Shown: one piece after another, positions 8,643 to 17,406 of the stretch
How the letters are laid out: every line of letters begins with the position of its first letter
Numbering within the stretch: position 1 is the stretch's first letter
From: Marinicauda algicola
GTDB taxonomy: Bacteria; Pseudomonadota; Alphaproteobacteria; Caulobacterales; Maricaulaceae
Length of the DNA: 64,000 nucleotides
Assembly: GCF_017161425.1 (NCBI RefSeq)
Contig: NZ_CP071057.1
Location: 1,178,001 to 1,242,000, forward strand
Direction of reading: 5' to 3'
Program-made: the position numbers and the translations under genes
Notes under the pieces: model-generated
What the model was told of the DNA's origin: nothing
Seen by the model: only the letters and a program-made list of their open reading frames with translations
Databases searched by the model: none

Positions 8643-9668
8643 TCATCCACCGGTCGTCGAGGAATCGCCGCGGTATTCCGGCCCGCAACCCTCGGCCGGT
8701 ACCGGCATCTCTGCCTCGCCGGCCCACTCGTAAACCCGCACGAAATCCACCTGCATGGTCTTGGGAAAGCCCTCCTCGGAGACGCCACCGAGATTCTCGC
8801 GTTCGGGAAGCCCGCCCCCGATCGCGACGTTCATCACGAGATGGAAGGGCTGATCGAACGGGGCGGCCGGGCGTCCCTGCGCTGCGGGCGCGGTCGTGAA
8901 CCAGTCTCCCGGCGTCTGGCAGGCGAAGATCTCGCCGTCGACCCTCCACACGATCGCCTCGCTCGACCAGTCGAGGGCGAATGTGTGAGTGCCGCGCGCC
9001 TGATCGGGCAGTGTCGTATGGCGTCCCGAATAGGCGTTGTCGGGCCATTCCGCGCCGTAGTGCAGCGTGCCCAGGACCTGGTCCTCGACGCCGCTCTCGC
9101 ACTCCGGGCACGGCGTGCCCAGATTGACCGCCTCCATGATGTCGATCTCGCCCGAGGCCGCCCAGCCCCCATACCGTCGGTCCTCGGGCAGCATCCAGAT
9201 GGCCGGCCAGACACCCTGGCCGCGCGGCAGCCGTGCGCGGACCTCGATGCGCCCGTAACGCCAGGACGCCCTGCCCCGCGTGACGATCCGAGCCGACGAA
9301 TACTCCATCGACCGCATCTCGACCGGAACGCCCGGTTCGCGCATCGGCACGGGCAAGGCCGGTCCGGAGACGCGCTCGCGCCGGGCGATGATCAGCAGCG
9401 CCCCGTCCTCGACACGCACATTCTCCGGGCGGTCGGTATAACATTGACGTTCATTGTTGCCGCCGCCCCAGCAGTTGACGTCGAAATCCCACTTCTCGGG
9501 GTCGATGGCGCCGGCGTCGAACTCGTCCGACCAGACCAGCCGCCAGGGCTCCGGCGCAGGCCCCGCCGCCGGATCCGCGGCGCCGGGCACTCGGGTGTGT
9601 CCCTGCGGGGAGCAGGCAATCGGCAAGGCCGCGGCCGCGATCACCGTGATCAATCCCTTCCGGCTCAT
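8643..9668 (-). CDS. GH16 beta-glucanase, first gene of the glucan operon
   Basis: This second family 16 hydrolase has ~341 residues. The catalytic EIDIME is at residues 174-179, with GVWPAIWMLP just before it and NVAIGGGLPE, a conserved late strand. The signal peptide ends LPIAC, so it may be a lipoprotein. Start choice: the ATG at 9668 has AAGG just upstream, whereas the longer ATG at 9689 has no ribosome-binding site. It is the first gene of the unit GH16-GH3-MFS-SGLT, with an ATGA overlap to an in-frame GH3 ATG. Sequence identity to the other GH16 in the window (1866-2768) is low, so the two probably differ in cleavage pattern. Confidence 0.9.
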   Translation of the reverse strand: MSRKGLITVIAAAALPIACSPQGHTRVPGAADPAAGPAPEPWRLVWSDEFDAGAIDPEKWDFDVNCWGGGNNERQCYTDRPENVRVEDGALLIIARRERVSGPALPVPMREPGVPVEMRSMEYSSARIVTRGRASWRYGRIEVRARLPRGQGVWPAIWMLPEDRRYGGWAASGEIDIMEAVNLGTPCPECESGVEDQVLGTLHYGAEWPDNAYSGRHTTLPDQARGTHTFALDWSSEAIVWRVDGEIFACQTPGDWFTTAPAAQGRPAAPFDQPFHLVMNVAIGGGLPERENLGGVSEEGFPKTMQVDFVRVYEWAGEAEMPVPAEGCGPEYRGDSSTTGG

Positions 9669-9735
9669 CGCCTTGCTCGCCCCCCCCAATGACCGCGCCG
9701 TCTGGCGCCGCGCGTTCCTGCAAGAAGCTGAGCGG

Positions 9736-9810
9736 AATTGTCTCAGTGCGTCAACCAGAATTGTCCCATATTACGAGACGGTGACAATTCACCCGACAAT
9801 ACGGGACATT
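9736..9810. promoter_or_regulatory. Cluster of TTGTC/GACAA elements upstream of the glucan operon
   Basis: Five copies of one short element lie in this stretch: AATTGTC at 9736 and 9759, GACAATT at 9783, GACAAT at 9795 and GGGACATT at 9803. The copies at 9759 and 9783 form an inverted pair. The copies at 9795 and 9805 (GACA) are a direct repeat one helical turn apart. On the minus strand a TAATAT that could be a -10 box lies between the inverted pair. The cluster begins 68 bp before the GH16 start and runs into the 3' end of the lacI-type gene. The same element recurs upstream of the TonB receptor, so it is a candidate operator for this locus. Confidence 0.5.
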
Positions 9811-10841
9811 TTTTCCTGCTTCTGACTTGCAGGACCGGTCGATGCGCGCACCAGAAGATGATGGGGCGCCACCCGCATGCTGTTGATCAGGTTCGCGCCC
9901 GCGCCGGGAGGCGGCGACGCACACACCTGCTCGACGGCCAGCTCGGCCATCAGGTCGTAGGACTGGGATATCGTCGTGAGTTCGGGCCAAACCGTGCGGG
10001 AAATCTGCGTGTTGTCGAAGCCCGCCACCGAGAGGTCGCGCGGCACCGAAAGCCCGAGATGGTTCGCGACGAACAACACGGCCGCGGCCATCTCGTCGTT
10101 GCATGCGAATATTGCCGTGGGACGGTCCGGCCGCTCGAGAAGCGCACGCGCCTCCACGAGTGCGACCTGGAAGGAGAAATCCGCAGGACGGATCAGGTCC
10201 GGATCGGGACCCGCCAGCCCGGAGACGGTATAGGCCTCCTCGAATCCCTGACGCCGAAGGAGTGTCGCGACATGCCCCTGCCGTCCTGCGAGGAATCCGA
10301 TGCGCTGGTGTCCCAGCCCGATCAGGTGCTGGGTCATTTCCAGCGCAGCGAGGCGGTCGTCCACGGCGATCGACGGGGCGCCGGAAACCGGGCGGGAGGG
10401 GCAGATGAGCACGTACCGCACCTTGCGTGCATTGAGAATGGACTGGATCTCGAATGAATCGCAAAGGGGAGGCACGAGCACGATCTTGTCGACACGGGAG
10501 CGGTCGAGGAATGCGCTCACCTGCGCGCCCCAGTCAGAGCGCGACTCGTCGAACTGCTCCACGACGAGGCTGAGATCCGCTTGCTGGCACGCTCTCAGGA
10601 GAGACCGGTAGAGGCTGACCTGGTAGCCGGCATCGGGATCGCCGAAGAAGACCCCCACGGCCCGGCTGCCTCCCGCGCCGATTCCCGACCCATCCCTGCG
10701 CGGCTCGTAGTTCAGTTCACGGATCGCTTCCTCGATCCGGCGCCTCGTCTTGGCGCTGACATTGGGATGCCCGTTCAGAAACCGCGAAACGGTCTTCGCG
10801 GAGACTCCGGCTTTCTCAGCGATATCGACTATCCGGCCCAT
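9789..10841 (-). CDS. LacI-family transcriptional regulator of the glucan locus
   Basis: This is a 350-residue repressor-type regulator. Residues 3-50 are the LacI helix-turn-helix and hinge (IVDIAEKAGVSAKTVSRFLNG, then NVSAKTRRRI and LNYEP). The remainder is a periplasmic-binding-protein-like sugar sensor with HLIGLGHQRIGFLAGR, FACNDEMAAAVL and LSVAGFDNT. The start is the ATG at 10841, which places the HTH at the extreme N-terminus as in the family. It lies between the hydrolase operon and the TonB receptor on the same strand. Its stop overlaps the operator-like cluster, consistent with autoregulation or local control. The inducer is unknown; a gluco-oligosaccharide is the natural guess. Confidence 0.9.
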   Translation of the reverse strand: MGRIVDIAEKAGVSAKTVSRFLNGHPNVSAKTRRRIEEAIRELNYEPRRDGSGIGAGGSRAVGVFFGDPDAGYQVSLYRSLLRACQQADLSLVVEQFDESRSDWGAQVSAFLDRSRVDKIVLVPPLCDSFEIQSILNARKVRYVLICPSRPVSGAPSIAVDDRLAALEMTQHLIGLGHQRIGFLAGRQGHVATLLRRQGFEEAYTVSGLAGPDPDLIRPADFSFQVALVEARALLERPDRPTAIFACNDEMAAAVLFVANHLGLSVPRDLSVAGFDNTQISRTVWPELTTISQSYDLMAELAVEQVCASPPPGAGANLINSMRVAPHHLLVRASTGPASQKQEKMSRIVG

Positions 10842-10881
10842 GAGAACACCGATTCTGTACCCGCCGATTGTCCGCAGCAAC

Positions 10882-10973
10882 CGGGGGCCGGCAAGGCCCC
10901 CGTGCCGAACTGGAATTGCTGTGAAGCCACCGGCGGCGGACGGCAAGCCCTGAGGCGTGGCGTCCGCCGCCGG
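10882..10973 (-). terminator. Two strong hairpins after the TonB receptor gene
   Basis: Downstream of the receptor stop lie a perfect 13-bp stem (10930-10942 with 10961-10973) and a perfect 8-bp stem (10882-10889 with 10895-10902, 5-base loop). Neither is followed by a clear U-run on the minus strand, so they may act as an mRNA-stabilising end or a weak terminator before the lacI-type gene. Confidence 0.45.
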
Positions 10974-11003
10974 CGACCATCGGGTGTCGCCCGGGTCTTC
11001 CGG

Positions 11004-14000
11004 CTAGAAGTTGAACCGGCCCACCAGTGTGACCCGCCTGTCGTTGCGGAAGGCCGAACGGGTCACGCGCGTCTGGTCGAAGTCTACCACCTGGGAGGTC
11101 TGAGTCACCTCATCCAGCAGGTTCACACCCTGGACGCCGACCTTGAAGTGATCGTTGACGGTATAGAAGAACGAACCGTCGAGCTGACCGGTATCCTCAC
11201 CGAAGATCGGATTGAACGGGAAGATGTCGTCGCGAGGAGTGAGCAGGTATTCCGAGCGCCAGTTGTACGCGAGGCGCGCCGCATATCGATCATCCTCGTA
11301 GAACACCACGGCGTTGATCGTGTTCTCCGAAACCCCCGCCAGCGGAAGCCCCGAGGCAAACGCGCTTCGCGCCACGAAATTCGTCGGGTTCGAAAGCTCT
11401 CCGGCGTCCACATAGGTGTAGGTGAGCTGGGTGCCGAGATTGCTCAGCGGCCCGGGCAGGAACTCGTAGACATCCTGATAGGCCAGTTCGAAACCGCGAA
11501 GTGTCCCGTCATCCACGTTCGCCGGACCGTTCACCTCGCCGACGATGGTCACGCCGCTCGAGCTCGTGAATTCACGTTCCGTGGTTCCGAGAGAGATCAG
11601 GCCGCTGAGATCCTTCTGGAACAGCGAGAAGGTCAGCGAGCCCACATCGTCGAAGTACCACTCGAACGCGAGATCGTAGTTGGTCGACTCGATCGGTTCG
11701 AGCAGACGGTTTCCGGTGAAGACCTGGAACAGAGGTCCGGTTTCCAGCGTGCCGGCGGCTCGCAGATCACCCGTGTTGTCGAACAGTGCGCCGCCTGTCC
11801 GGAATGCCCCGAGATCGGGTCTCGAAATGGCCTTGGAGACCCCGAGACGGAACAGCATTCCCTCGCGCACCTCCAGCGTTGCATTCAGACTGGGCAGCCA
11901 GTTCTCGAACTCGATATCGCCGTCATCCTCGATCGTCTCGCCGGTGAACGCGGCCAGGAACTCCGCCTGACGCGCCGGCGACAGGCTGCAATAGCCCGGC
12001 AGGCTTGCGCCCGGATTGAGCAGGGGATCGCAGAATGTGAGGATGTCGGGAGCCGGCCCGCTCGGGAAACTGATCTGGCCATCGGACTGGATCGTCGTCT
12101 CGACGTAGCGAAGACCGATATTGCCCTCCAGCACCCAGCCATTGCCGAACAGATCATCATGGCCGAAATCGGCGCGGCCATAGAAGGCCATCGTTTCCTC
12201 GCCGACGTCGGAAATCTCCCCGGGCAGGAACTGCGTGCCGTCGACCACGCCGCCACGGGCGCTGATCGGCCTCCAGGTGGTCGGGAACGGACCCCAGTTC
12301 GGCCGATCCCAGAAGAAGGGGAAGGAGTTCTCCCAGGCCACGGTGATCGCGGTGCTCTGGTCGTAGGTGGCGCCGGACAGGTAATCGGCGACCGGGTCGT
12401 CGGAGCCGAAGAAGATCGCGGCACCCCCCGGAACCGGGATGGGCACCTCGCCGCGCTGGAAGTCGGCGAAGGGGTTGCGGACGCCCGAGGACCCGGGGAA
12501 GTCGCGCGCGTACTGGGCGCTTCCGAGCCAGGGCGCGGACAGGTTGCCCCAGTTCGCGAAGTTGGCATCCCGCGTCACCCGCCGGCGCTCGCCCCAGCGA
12601 GCCCCGAACCGCGCGGAGCGCAGAAAGCCGCCCTCCTCGAAATCGTACTCGGCATCGGCACGGAAGCTGTCGAGCTCGCCGGTATTGCGGATCTGGTTGT
12701 CCAGCAGGAACCAGTAGAAGGTTCCATCCGGGTCGGTGAAGTAGTCGGAACCGCCGGCCCCGGCCGAAGGAGGCCGGAATTCCACGACCGGCGTCTCCGG
12801 GCGGACGTCGAGATAGATGTCCGACGCGGTCTGCATCGCGGAGATGATCGAATCGCTGTCGCGCGTGGCCTCGATCCGCTGCAGTTCGAAATTGAACCGG
12901 AGACGGTCGGTCGGCGCCCAGTCGATATCCAGCGCGATATCCTCGGTGACCGAATGTCTCTTCTGGTTGAAGCGCAGGAGTTCGGTCGGAATCCCGCTAC
13001 CCGCATTCTGGGACAGGACACCGAACTGGAAGAGTCCGTTCTCGTCGAAGGTCAGGCTGGTCCCCGGCGCGGGCGTCGGGAAGAGCGCGTCGTCGTTCAC
13101 GAGCGCCAGGATCGCGTACTCGTCGAGCTGCAGGTCGGCCTCGGCACGCAGATACTCCAGCGTGACCAAGATGCGGCCGTCATTGCTCTCCCACTGGCCG
13201 ACGGCAGAGATCGCCTCGCGGTCGCGATCGAAACCCGTCGTGCGCACCCCCGCACCCTTCGGCGTGAGCACGGTGCCCGCCGGGGGAAAGGCGCCGGGCG
13301 TGAAGACCGGATCGCCCACACCGCCCGAAGACACCGGATTGACCCGGATGCACCGGTCATCCAGGGCCGCGGTCCGGTAGCACGGGTCGGTGACCTGGGA
13401 GGCGTCCGTTCGCGTGATCAGTTCCGATTGCGCGTAGCCGAGCTGGAAGCCGAACGTGCCGGCGCCGGTTTCCCAGGTGTTCGAACCCAGCACGGAGAAG
13501 GCCGGCGACCATTCCTCGGCGAGGTCGCCATAGTTGGCCTCCACCGTCCCGGCCAGCTGCGGGCCGGGATTGTCGAGCGGGTTGCGGGTCACGAGGTTGA
13601 CCGTGCCGGCGATGCCGCCGTCGATCATGTCCGCCGTCGCGTTCTTGAAGACCTCGATCCGGCCGAGAAGCTCCGGCGAGACGTCATTGAAGCTGAGCTC
13701 CCGGCCGCCCGCTGCGGAGAAGACGTCGCGACCGTTCAGCTCCGAACGCACGAACGGCAGTCCGCGCACGATGACGCCCGCGCCCTCCACGGAGAAGCGG
13801 TCGGGGTCCGAGGTCTTCTGGAAGCGGCCGACATTCACGCCGGGCACACGCTGCAGCGCCTCCGCCACGGACCGGTCGGCAAGCGCTCCGATATCTTCCG
13901 CGGTAATGGCATCGACGAAGGTGTCGGCCTCGCGCTTGATGTCCTGCGCGCTCTCGAGAGACATGCGGATGCCGGTGACGACGACGACGTCCCCGGAGCG

Positions 14001-14147
14001 AGTCTCTTCCGCTTCCTGTTCCTCCTCGGCCTCCTGTGCCAGCGCTGCCGTGCCGAGCGCCATGGACAGAGCGAGGCCCGAGGCCGTGCAGAGCGCTCTC
14101 AGCCGTTTGGCTCTAAAGAGCTCCTGGCATCCTAATTGATCGTACAT
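11004..14147 (-). CDS. TonB-dependent outer-membrane receptor (oligosaccharide uptake)
   Basis: This 1047-residue receptor is of the Xanthomonas/Caulobacter type. It has a signal peptide ending AALAQ at about residue 38, and a TonB-box-like DVVVVTGIR. The plug domain contains ADRSVAEALQRVPGVN, IVRGLP and GGIAGTVNLVTRNPL. A long beta-barrel ends in VTLVGRFNF with a terminal phenylalanine, as in outer-membrane barrels. Start choice: the ATG at 14147 has GGGAGG at good spacing, and the slightly longer start would include that site in the coding region. It sits beside two GH16s, a GH3 and a LacI-type gene, so the likely cargo is beta-gluco-oligosaccharides such as laminarin fragments. It is divergent from the halogenase-like gene. 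Confidence 0.92.
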   Translation of the reverse strand: MYDQLGCQELFRAKRLRALCTASGLALSMALGTAALAQEAEEEQEAEETRSGDVVVVTGIRMSLESAQDIKREADTFVDAITAEDIGALADRSVAEALQRVPGVNVGRFQKTSDPDRFSVEGAGVIVRGLPFVRSELNGRDVFSAAGGRELSFNDVSPELLGRIEVFKNATADMIDGGIAGTVNLVTRNPLDNPGPQLAGTVEANYGDLAEEWSPAFSVLGSNTWETGAGTFGFQLGYAQSELITRTDASQVTDPCYRTAALDDRCIRVNPVSSGGVGDPVFTPGAFPPAGTVLTPKGAGVRTTGFDRDREAISAVGQWESNDGRILVTLEYLRAEADLQLDEYAILALVNDDALFPTPAPGTSLTFDENGLFQFGVLSQNAGSGIPTELLRFNQKRHSVTEDIALDIDWAPTDRLRFNFELQRIEATRDSDSIISAMQTASDIYLDVRPETPVVEFRPPSAGAGGSDYFTDPDGTFYWFLLDNQIRNTGELDSFRADAEYDFEEGGFLRSARFGARWGERRRVTRDANFANWGNLSAPWLGSAQYARDFPGSSGVRNPFADFQRGEVPIPVPGGAAIFFGSDDPVADYLSGATYDQSTAITVAWENSFPFFWDRPNWGPFPTTWRPISARGGVVDGTQFLPGEISDVGEETMAFYGRADFGHDDLFGNGWVLEGNIGLRYVETTIQSDGQISFPSGPAPDILTFCDPLLNPGASLPGYCSLSPARQAEFLAAFTGETIEDDGDIEFENWLPSLNATLEVREGMLFRLGVSKAISRPDLGAFRTGGALFDNTGDLRAAGTLETGPLFQVFTGNRLLEPIESTNYDLAFEWYFDDVGSLTFSLFQKDLSGLISLGTTEREFTSSSGVTIVGEVNGPANVDDGTLRGFELAYQDVYEFLPGPLSNLGTQLTYTYVDAGELSNPTNFVARSAFASGLPLAGVSENTINAVVFYEDDRYAARLAYNWRSEYLLTPRDDIFPFNPIFGEDTGQLDGSFFYTVNDHFKVGVQGVNLLDEVTQTSQVVDFDQTRVTRSAFRNDRRVTLVGRFNF

Positions 14148-14162
14148 GTGAACCCTCCCCAA

Positions 14163-14625
14163 AATCGATAAAGCTGCGATCGAAGCATTGCTTCCACCGG
14201 TCGCGAGCGGGCGTCCTTGTGTCTCGTTGGCCCGTCATCCCGAAGCTACTCCACACCGCGTGTCTGGTTTTGTCAACAATTGTCTTAAATGCACAGCTTG
14301 ATAGGACATTTTTGAGACAAATCATCGACAGGGGCCGGCGCCAATGTATTTTCAGGATATATTTCTGTGGCTTAACCAACAACTGGCCATCCGGAGCATC
14401 CCGCGGTCGCGGTCTGCACATCCGCACACGGCCAAGAAAAAAACGTCGCGAACGGGGGATGGCGCACGCGATCGACCGGGGGCTCCCGTTAGATTTCCGG
14501 ATTTTGACACTGCAGTCTTGTCTTGTAGCGGGACATGGACCTAGGCTGTCGCGCGACACGAAGGGCTGGGTCTGCCCGGAACCGCAGTGCCGGTCGCGGC
14601 AACAGGTGAAGAGGAGAGCAGGGCC
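14163..14625. promoter_or_regulatory. Divergent control region between TonB receptor and halogenase-like gene
   Basis: These 463 bp contain no convincing gene and are more AT-rich than their surroundings. For the receptor (minus strand) a TTGACA lies at 14271-14276, but no good -10 box can be named. For the halogenase-like gene a TTGACA lies near 14504, again without an obvious -10. The centre holds the repeated TTGTC/GACAA elements listed separately. Both flanking genes have strong ribosome-binding sites at the edges. Confidence 0.5.
14270..14321. promoter_or_regulatory. TTGTC/GACAA element cluster, receptor side
   Basis: TTGTC occurs at 14270 and 14280, and GACA occurs in GGACATT at 14304 and GAGACAAA at 14314. 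Each pair is spaced 10-11 bp, which puts the copies on one face of the helix. The elements match those at 9736-9810 upstream of the hydrolase operon, including a shared GGACATTTTT and TGAGACAA. They therefore look like sites for one regulator, probably the LacI-family protein encoded between the two regions. Confidence 0.5.
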
Positions 14626-16179
14626 ATGGCGATAGACGACATCGTGATCGTCGGGGGAGGAACGGCCGGCTGGATGACGGCAGCCGCCCTGTCGCGCCTG
14701 AGTGCGAGCGGACGCGCGAACGTGACGCTGATCGAATCAGAAGCCATCGGCACCGTCGGGGTGGGCGAAGCGACGATTCCTCACTTCGTGGCGTTCAACA
14801 AGCTGCTGGGAATCGACGAGGCCGTCCTCCTCGCGGAGGTGCAAGGCACGTTCAAGCTGGGCATACATTTCGAGAACTGGGGCGCCCAGGGCGCGAGCTA
14901 CTTCCATCCATTCGGCGGCTATGGCTACGAGTTCGACGGGCTGTCCTTCCATCATATCTGGCACATGATGCGGCGCGGCGGCGACCGGCGTCCGCTCCAC
15001 GTCTTCAATGCGGAGACCATGGCGGCGCAGGCGCACAAGTTTGCGCGTACCGGCCCCGATCACCCCGAGGACCTTCCTCCGATCAACTACGCCTACCATC
15101 TCGACGCGGGTCGCTATGCGCGCTTTCTGCGCAAGCATGCCGAGGCACGCGGGGTGAGCCGGGCCGAAGGACGGGTGACGGACGTCTCGCTCGACGGGGA
15201 GAGCGGCTTCGTGACCGCAGTGACGCTGGACGACGGGCGGCAGGTCAGAGGGGACCTGTTCGTCGACTGCTCGGGCTTCCGCGGACTGCTGATCGAGCAG
15301 GCGCTCGAGACCGGATACGAAGACTGGACGCACTGGCTGCCCTGCGACCGGGCCGTCGCCCTGCCCTGCGCCCGCAAGGGACCGCCCATGCCCTATACCC
15401 GATCCACGGCGTGGTCGGCCGGATGGCAGTGGACGGTGCCCCTGCAGCACCGCAACGGGAACGGCCATGTCTATTCCTCGGCGTTCATGTCTTCGGACGA
15501 AGCCCTGGACATCCTGCTGAGGAATATCGACAGCGAGCCGGCGGCCGATCCCAACCATCTGCGCTTCGTTACCGGTCGTCGCAAGAAGTTCTGGAACAGG
15601 AACGTCGTCGCCGTGGGACTGGCCGCCGGCTTCATGGAGCCGCTGGAATCGACCTCGATCCATCTCATCTCGACCGCCGTGTCGAAGCTGCTGTCGCTGC
15701 TTTCGCTCGACGCGATCACGCCCGTGCAGGAAGACACGTTCAATCGCCTGACGGAGAAGGAATACGTGCGAATCCGCGATTTCCTCATCCTGCACTACAA
15801 GGTCACCGACCGCTGCGACAGCCCGTTCTGGGACTATTGCCGCACGATGAGCATTCCCGACACGCTCGAGGAGAAGCTCGCGCTCTTCAGGCACAACGGC
15901 CATGTCTTCCGCGAGGAGGACGAACTCTTCACCGAGACGAGCTGGGTTGCCGTCATGCTGGGCCAGGGGCTCGTTCCCGAGAAATGCAGCCCGCTGGCGG
16001 AGACCTATGCCGGCCCGAACCTCATCCACGAGGTCAACGAGATCGAGCGATCCATCCGTTATCTCGTCCAGAACATGCCGGGACACCAGCAATTCGTGGA
16101 ACGATACTGTCCCGCGCCCGCCCTGGAGACATCCGCGCAGAGCCCTGCCCGGCCCCGTGCGGCGCGACCCGTGCCCTGA
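14626..16179 (+). CDS. Tryptophan-halogenase-like flavoenzyme
   Basis: This 517-residue protein of the flavin-dependent tryptophan halogenase family has the FAD fold GGGTAGWM at residues 10-17, VGEATIP at residues 46-52, Lys77 in FKLGI (equivalent to the catalytic lysine) and a GWQWTVP motif at residues 266-272. The family oxidises chloride or bromide with reduced flavin to halogenate indole rings. Members next to TonB receptors in glycan loci are common in marine and plant-associated Proteobacteria, but few have proven substrates. No flavin reductase is adjacent. The start is the ATG following GAGGAGAGCAGGGCC. It is divergent from the receptor across a shared control region and so probably co-regulated. 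Confidence 0.87.
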   Translation: MAIDDIVIVGGGTAGWMTAAALSRLSASGRANVTLIESEAIGTVGVGEATIPHFVAFNKLLGIDEAVLLAEVQGTFKLGIHFENWGAQGASYFHPFGGYGYEFDGLSFHHIWHMMRRGGDRRPLHVFNAETMAAQAHKFARTGPDHPEDLPPINYAYHLDAGRYARFLRKHAEARGVSRAEGRVTDVSLDGESGFVTAVTLDDGRQVRGDLFVDCSGFRGLLIEQALETGYEDWTHWLPCDRAVALPCARKGPPMPYTRSTAWSAGWQWTVPLQHRNGNGHVYSSAFMSSDEALDILLRNIDSEPAADPNHLRFVTGRRKKFWNRNVVAVGLAAGFMEPLESTSIHLISTAVSKLLSLLSLDAITPVQEDTFNRLTEKEYVRIRDFLILHYKVTDRCDSPFWDYCRTMSIPDTLEEKLALFRHNGHVFREEDELFTETSWVAVMLGQGLVPEKCSPLAETYAGPNLIHEVNEIERSIRYLVQNMPGHQQFVERYCPAPALETSAQSPARPRAARPVP

Positions 16180-16203
16180 CGGCCCGATCGCCGCGGCCTG
16201 CAC

Positions 16204-17406
16204 TCACGACCAGGCGCGCTGGACGAACCAGAACGAGCCCAGCCCGGCGAGGGCGAAGATCACGGCCGTATGGCCGTATGCTGTCAGTCGGGCATCGAGA
16301 TGCCGGATCGCAGCTCCGGCCCCGAGCAGCACGATCGACACGAAGGCGATCTGGCCGATTTCAACGCCGACATTGAACCCGAAGAGCGCGGGCAGCCGGT
16401 CCTCGGCGGCAAGCTCGAGTTCGAGCATCAGTCCGGCGAAGCCGACGCCGTGGACCAGACCGAAACCGGCGCTCAGGGCGGGCGCCGAACGACGCGGATC
16501 GCCGCCCTCGCCCAGCCACCGCCCGTAGGAAAAGACCAGTATCAGCAAGCCGCCCCAGACCAGTGCCGTGATCGCGCCGCCGAGAACGAGATTGAGGCCC
16601 GCGACCGCCGCCACCAAGGCGGTCGCTACCGCGACTTCCAGGCGAGACGGACGCCGCCCGCGAAGCATCGCCTCGGCTGCCAGGAACACGATCGAGAATC
16701 CGATCAGGGCCTCGACAGCCGCACCGGCCGGCGCGATCCAGCCCAGGGATGCGAGGAGCAGGGTCAGCGAATGGCCGGCCGTGAAGCCCAGCGTCACCGC
16801 CAGCAAACGCCGCCACCCGGAGACGACCAGCAGCAGGGCGCACAGGAAGGCCAGGTGATCCGGTCCGGAGAGGATATGCAGGATGCCGATGCGAACGAAG
16901 GCGCCGATCTGCTGCCAGCCGCCGTGGTTTCCGGCATCTTCTGAGAAGCGCACGCTGGCTCGCCTGTGCGTGAGCACGTCGTCCCGCCACTCGCCTTCAC
17001 CGAAGCGCAGGCGCGTGAAATGGATGTGGTTGGCCGAGAGCGGCGAGAACACATCGACGGAGAGATCGACGGGCCCGCTCTCGTGCGGACAGGCCCATTC
17101 CAGCTCCCCCCGCAGTCGGCCATCGGACAGGAGGCGGATCTGCGGGATCGCAGCCAGCTCGCAGTCAGTGCCGCCCCGACGCAGCGTGAGTCCTTCGATC
17201 AGCCGCCGCCGGAATCCCCCTTCCAGCGTCGTGCCTTCCGGATAGATCGACAGGAAGAGCGTCGCCTGGCGCGCCTGCAGATCGACGCTGCCGACGATGC
17301 GCGCCCCGTCGACGGTCCAGCTCGAACTGGACGCGCTGCGCTCGTGTGCATGGGCCGCAGGCACGACGAGGAAGAGCAGGAAGACCGCCGCGACGAGCCG
17401 GCTCAT
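16204..17406 (-). CDS. HupE/UreJ-type membrane protein with exported N-terminal domain
   Basis: This 400-residue protein has a signal peptide ending AAHA. A periplasmic domain of ~140 residues follows, then about seven membrane helices with the HupE/UreJ-like signatures GILHILSGPDHLAFL, LGFTAGHSLTL, FGLVHGVGFA and FNVGVEIGQ. The conserved histidines lie in helices and suggest metal handling; the classical HupE/UreJ proteins are linked to nickel. No hydrogenase or urease genes are near, so nickel uptake is not supported. Its start overlaps the stop of the PpiC-like gene (ATGA), making it the last gene of a four-gene unit. It converges on the halogenase-like gene 24 bp away. Confidence 0.8.
   Translation of the reverse strand: MSRLVAAVFLLFLVVPAAHAHERSASSSSWTVDGARIVGSVDLQARQATLFLSIYPEGTTLEGGFRRRLIEGLTLRRGGTDCELAAIPQIRLLSDGRLRGELEWACPHESGPVDLSVDVFSPLSANHIHFTRLRFGEGEWRDDVLTHRRASVRFSEDAGNHGGWQQIGAFVRIGILHILSGPDHLAFLCALLLVVSGWRRLLAVTLGFTAGHSLTLLLASLGWIAPAGAAVEALIGFSIVFLAAEAMLRGRRPSRLEVAVATALVAAVAGLNLVLGGAITALVWGGLLILVFSYGRWLGEGGDPRRSAPALSAGFGLVHGVGFAGLMLELELAAEDRLPALFGFNVGVEIGQIAFVSIVLLGAGAAIRHLDARLTAYGHTAVIFALAGLGSFWFVQRAWS

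Noticed and set aside
8625-9444. N-terminal extension of the GH3 gene by 273 codons
   Set aside because: The extra part is an off-frame reading of the upstream GH16 gene. The true N-terminus has a signal peptide and ribosome-binding site at 8625.
10581-14135. Long plus-strand open frame of 1184 codons opposite the TonB receptor
   Set aside because: Composition is arginine-, glutamate- and glycine-rich, with no known domain. It is the mirror of the receptor gene in GC-rich DNA.
16204-17406. Nickel uptake for hydrogenase or urease, from the HupE/UreJ-like match
   Set aside because: No hydrogenase or urease gene is in the window, and the gene is coupled to DUF3604 and a PpiC-like gene, so the usual role is unsupported.
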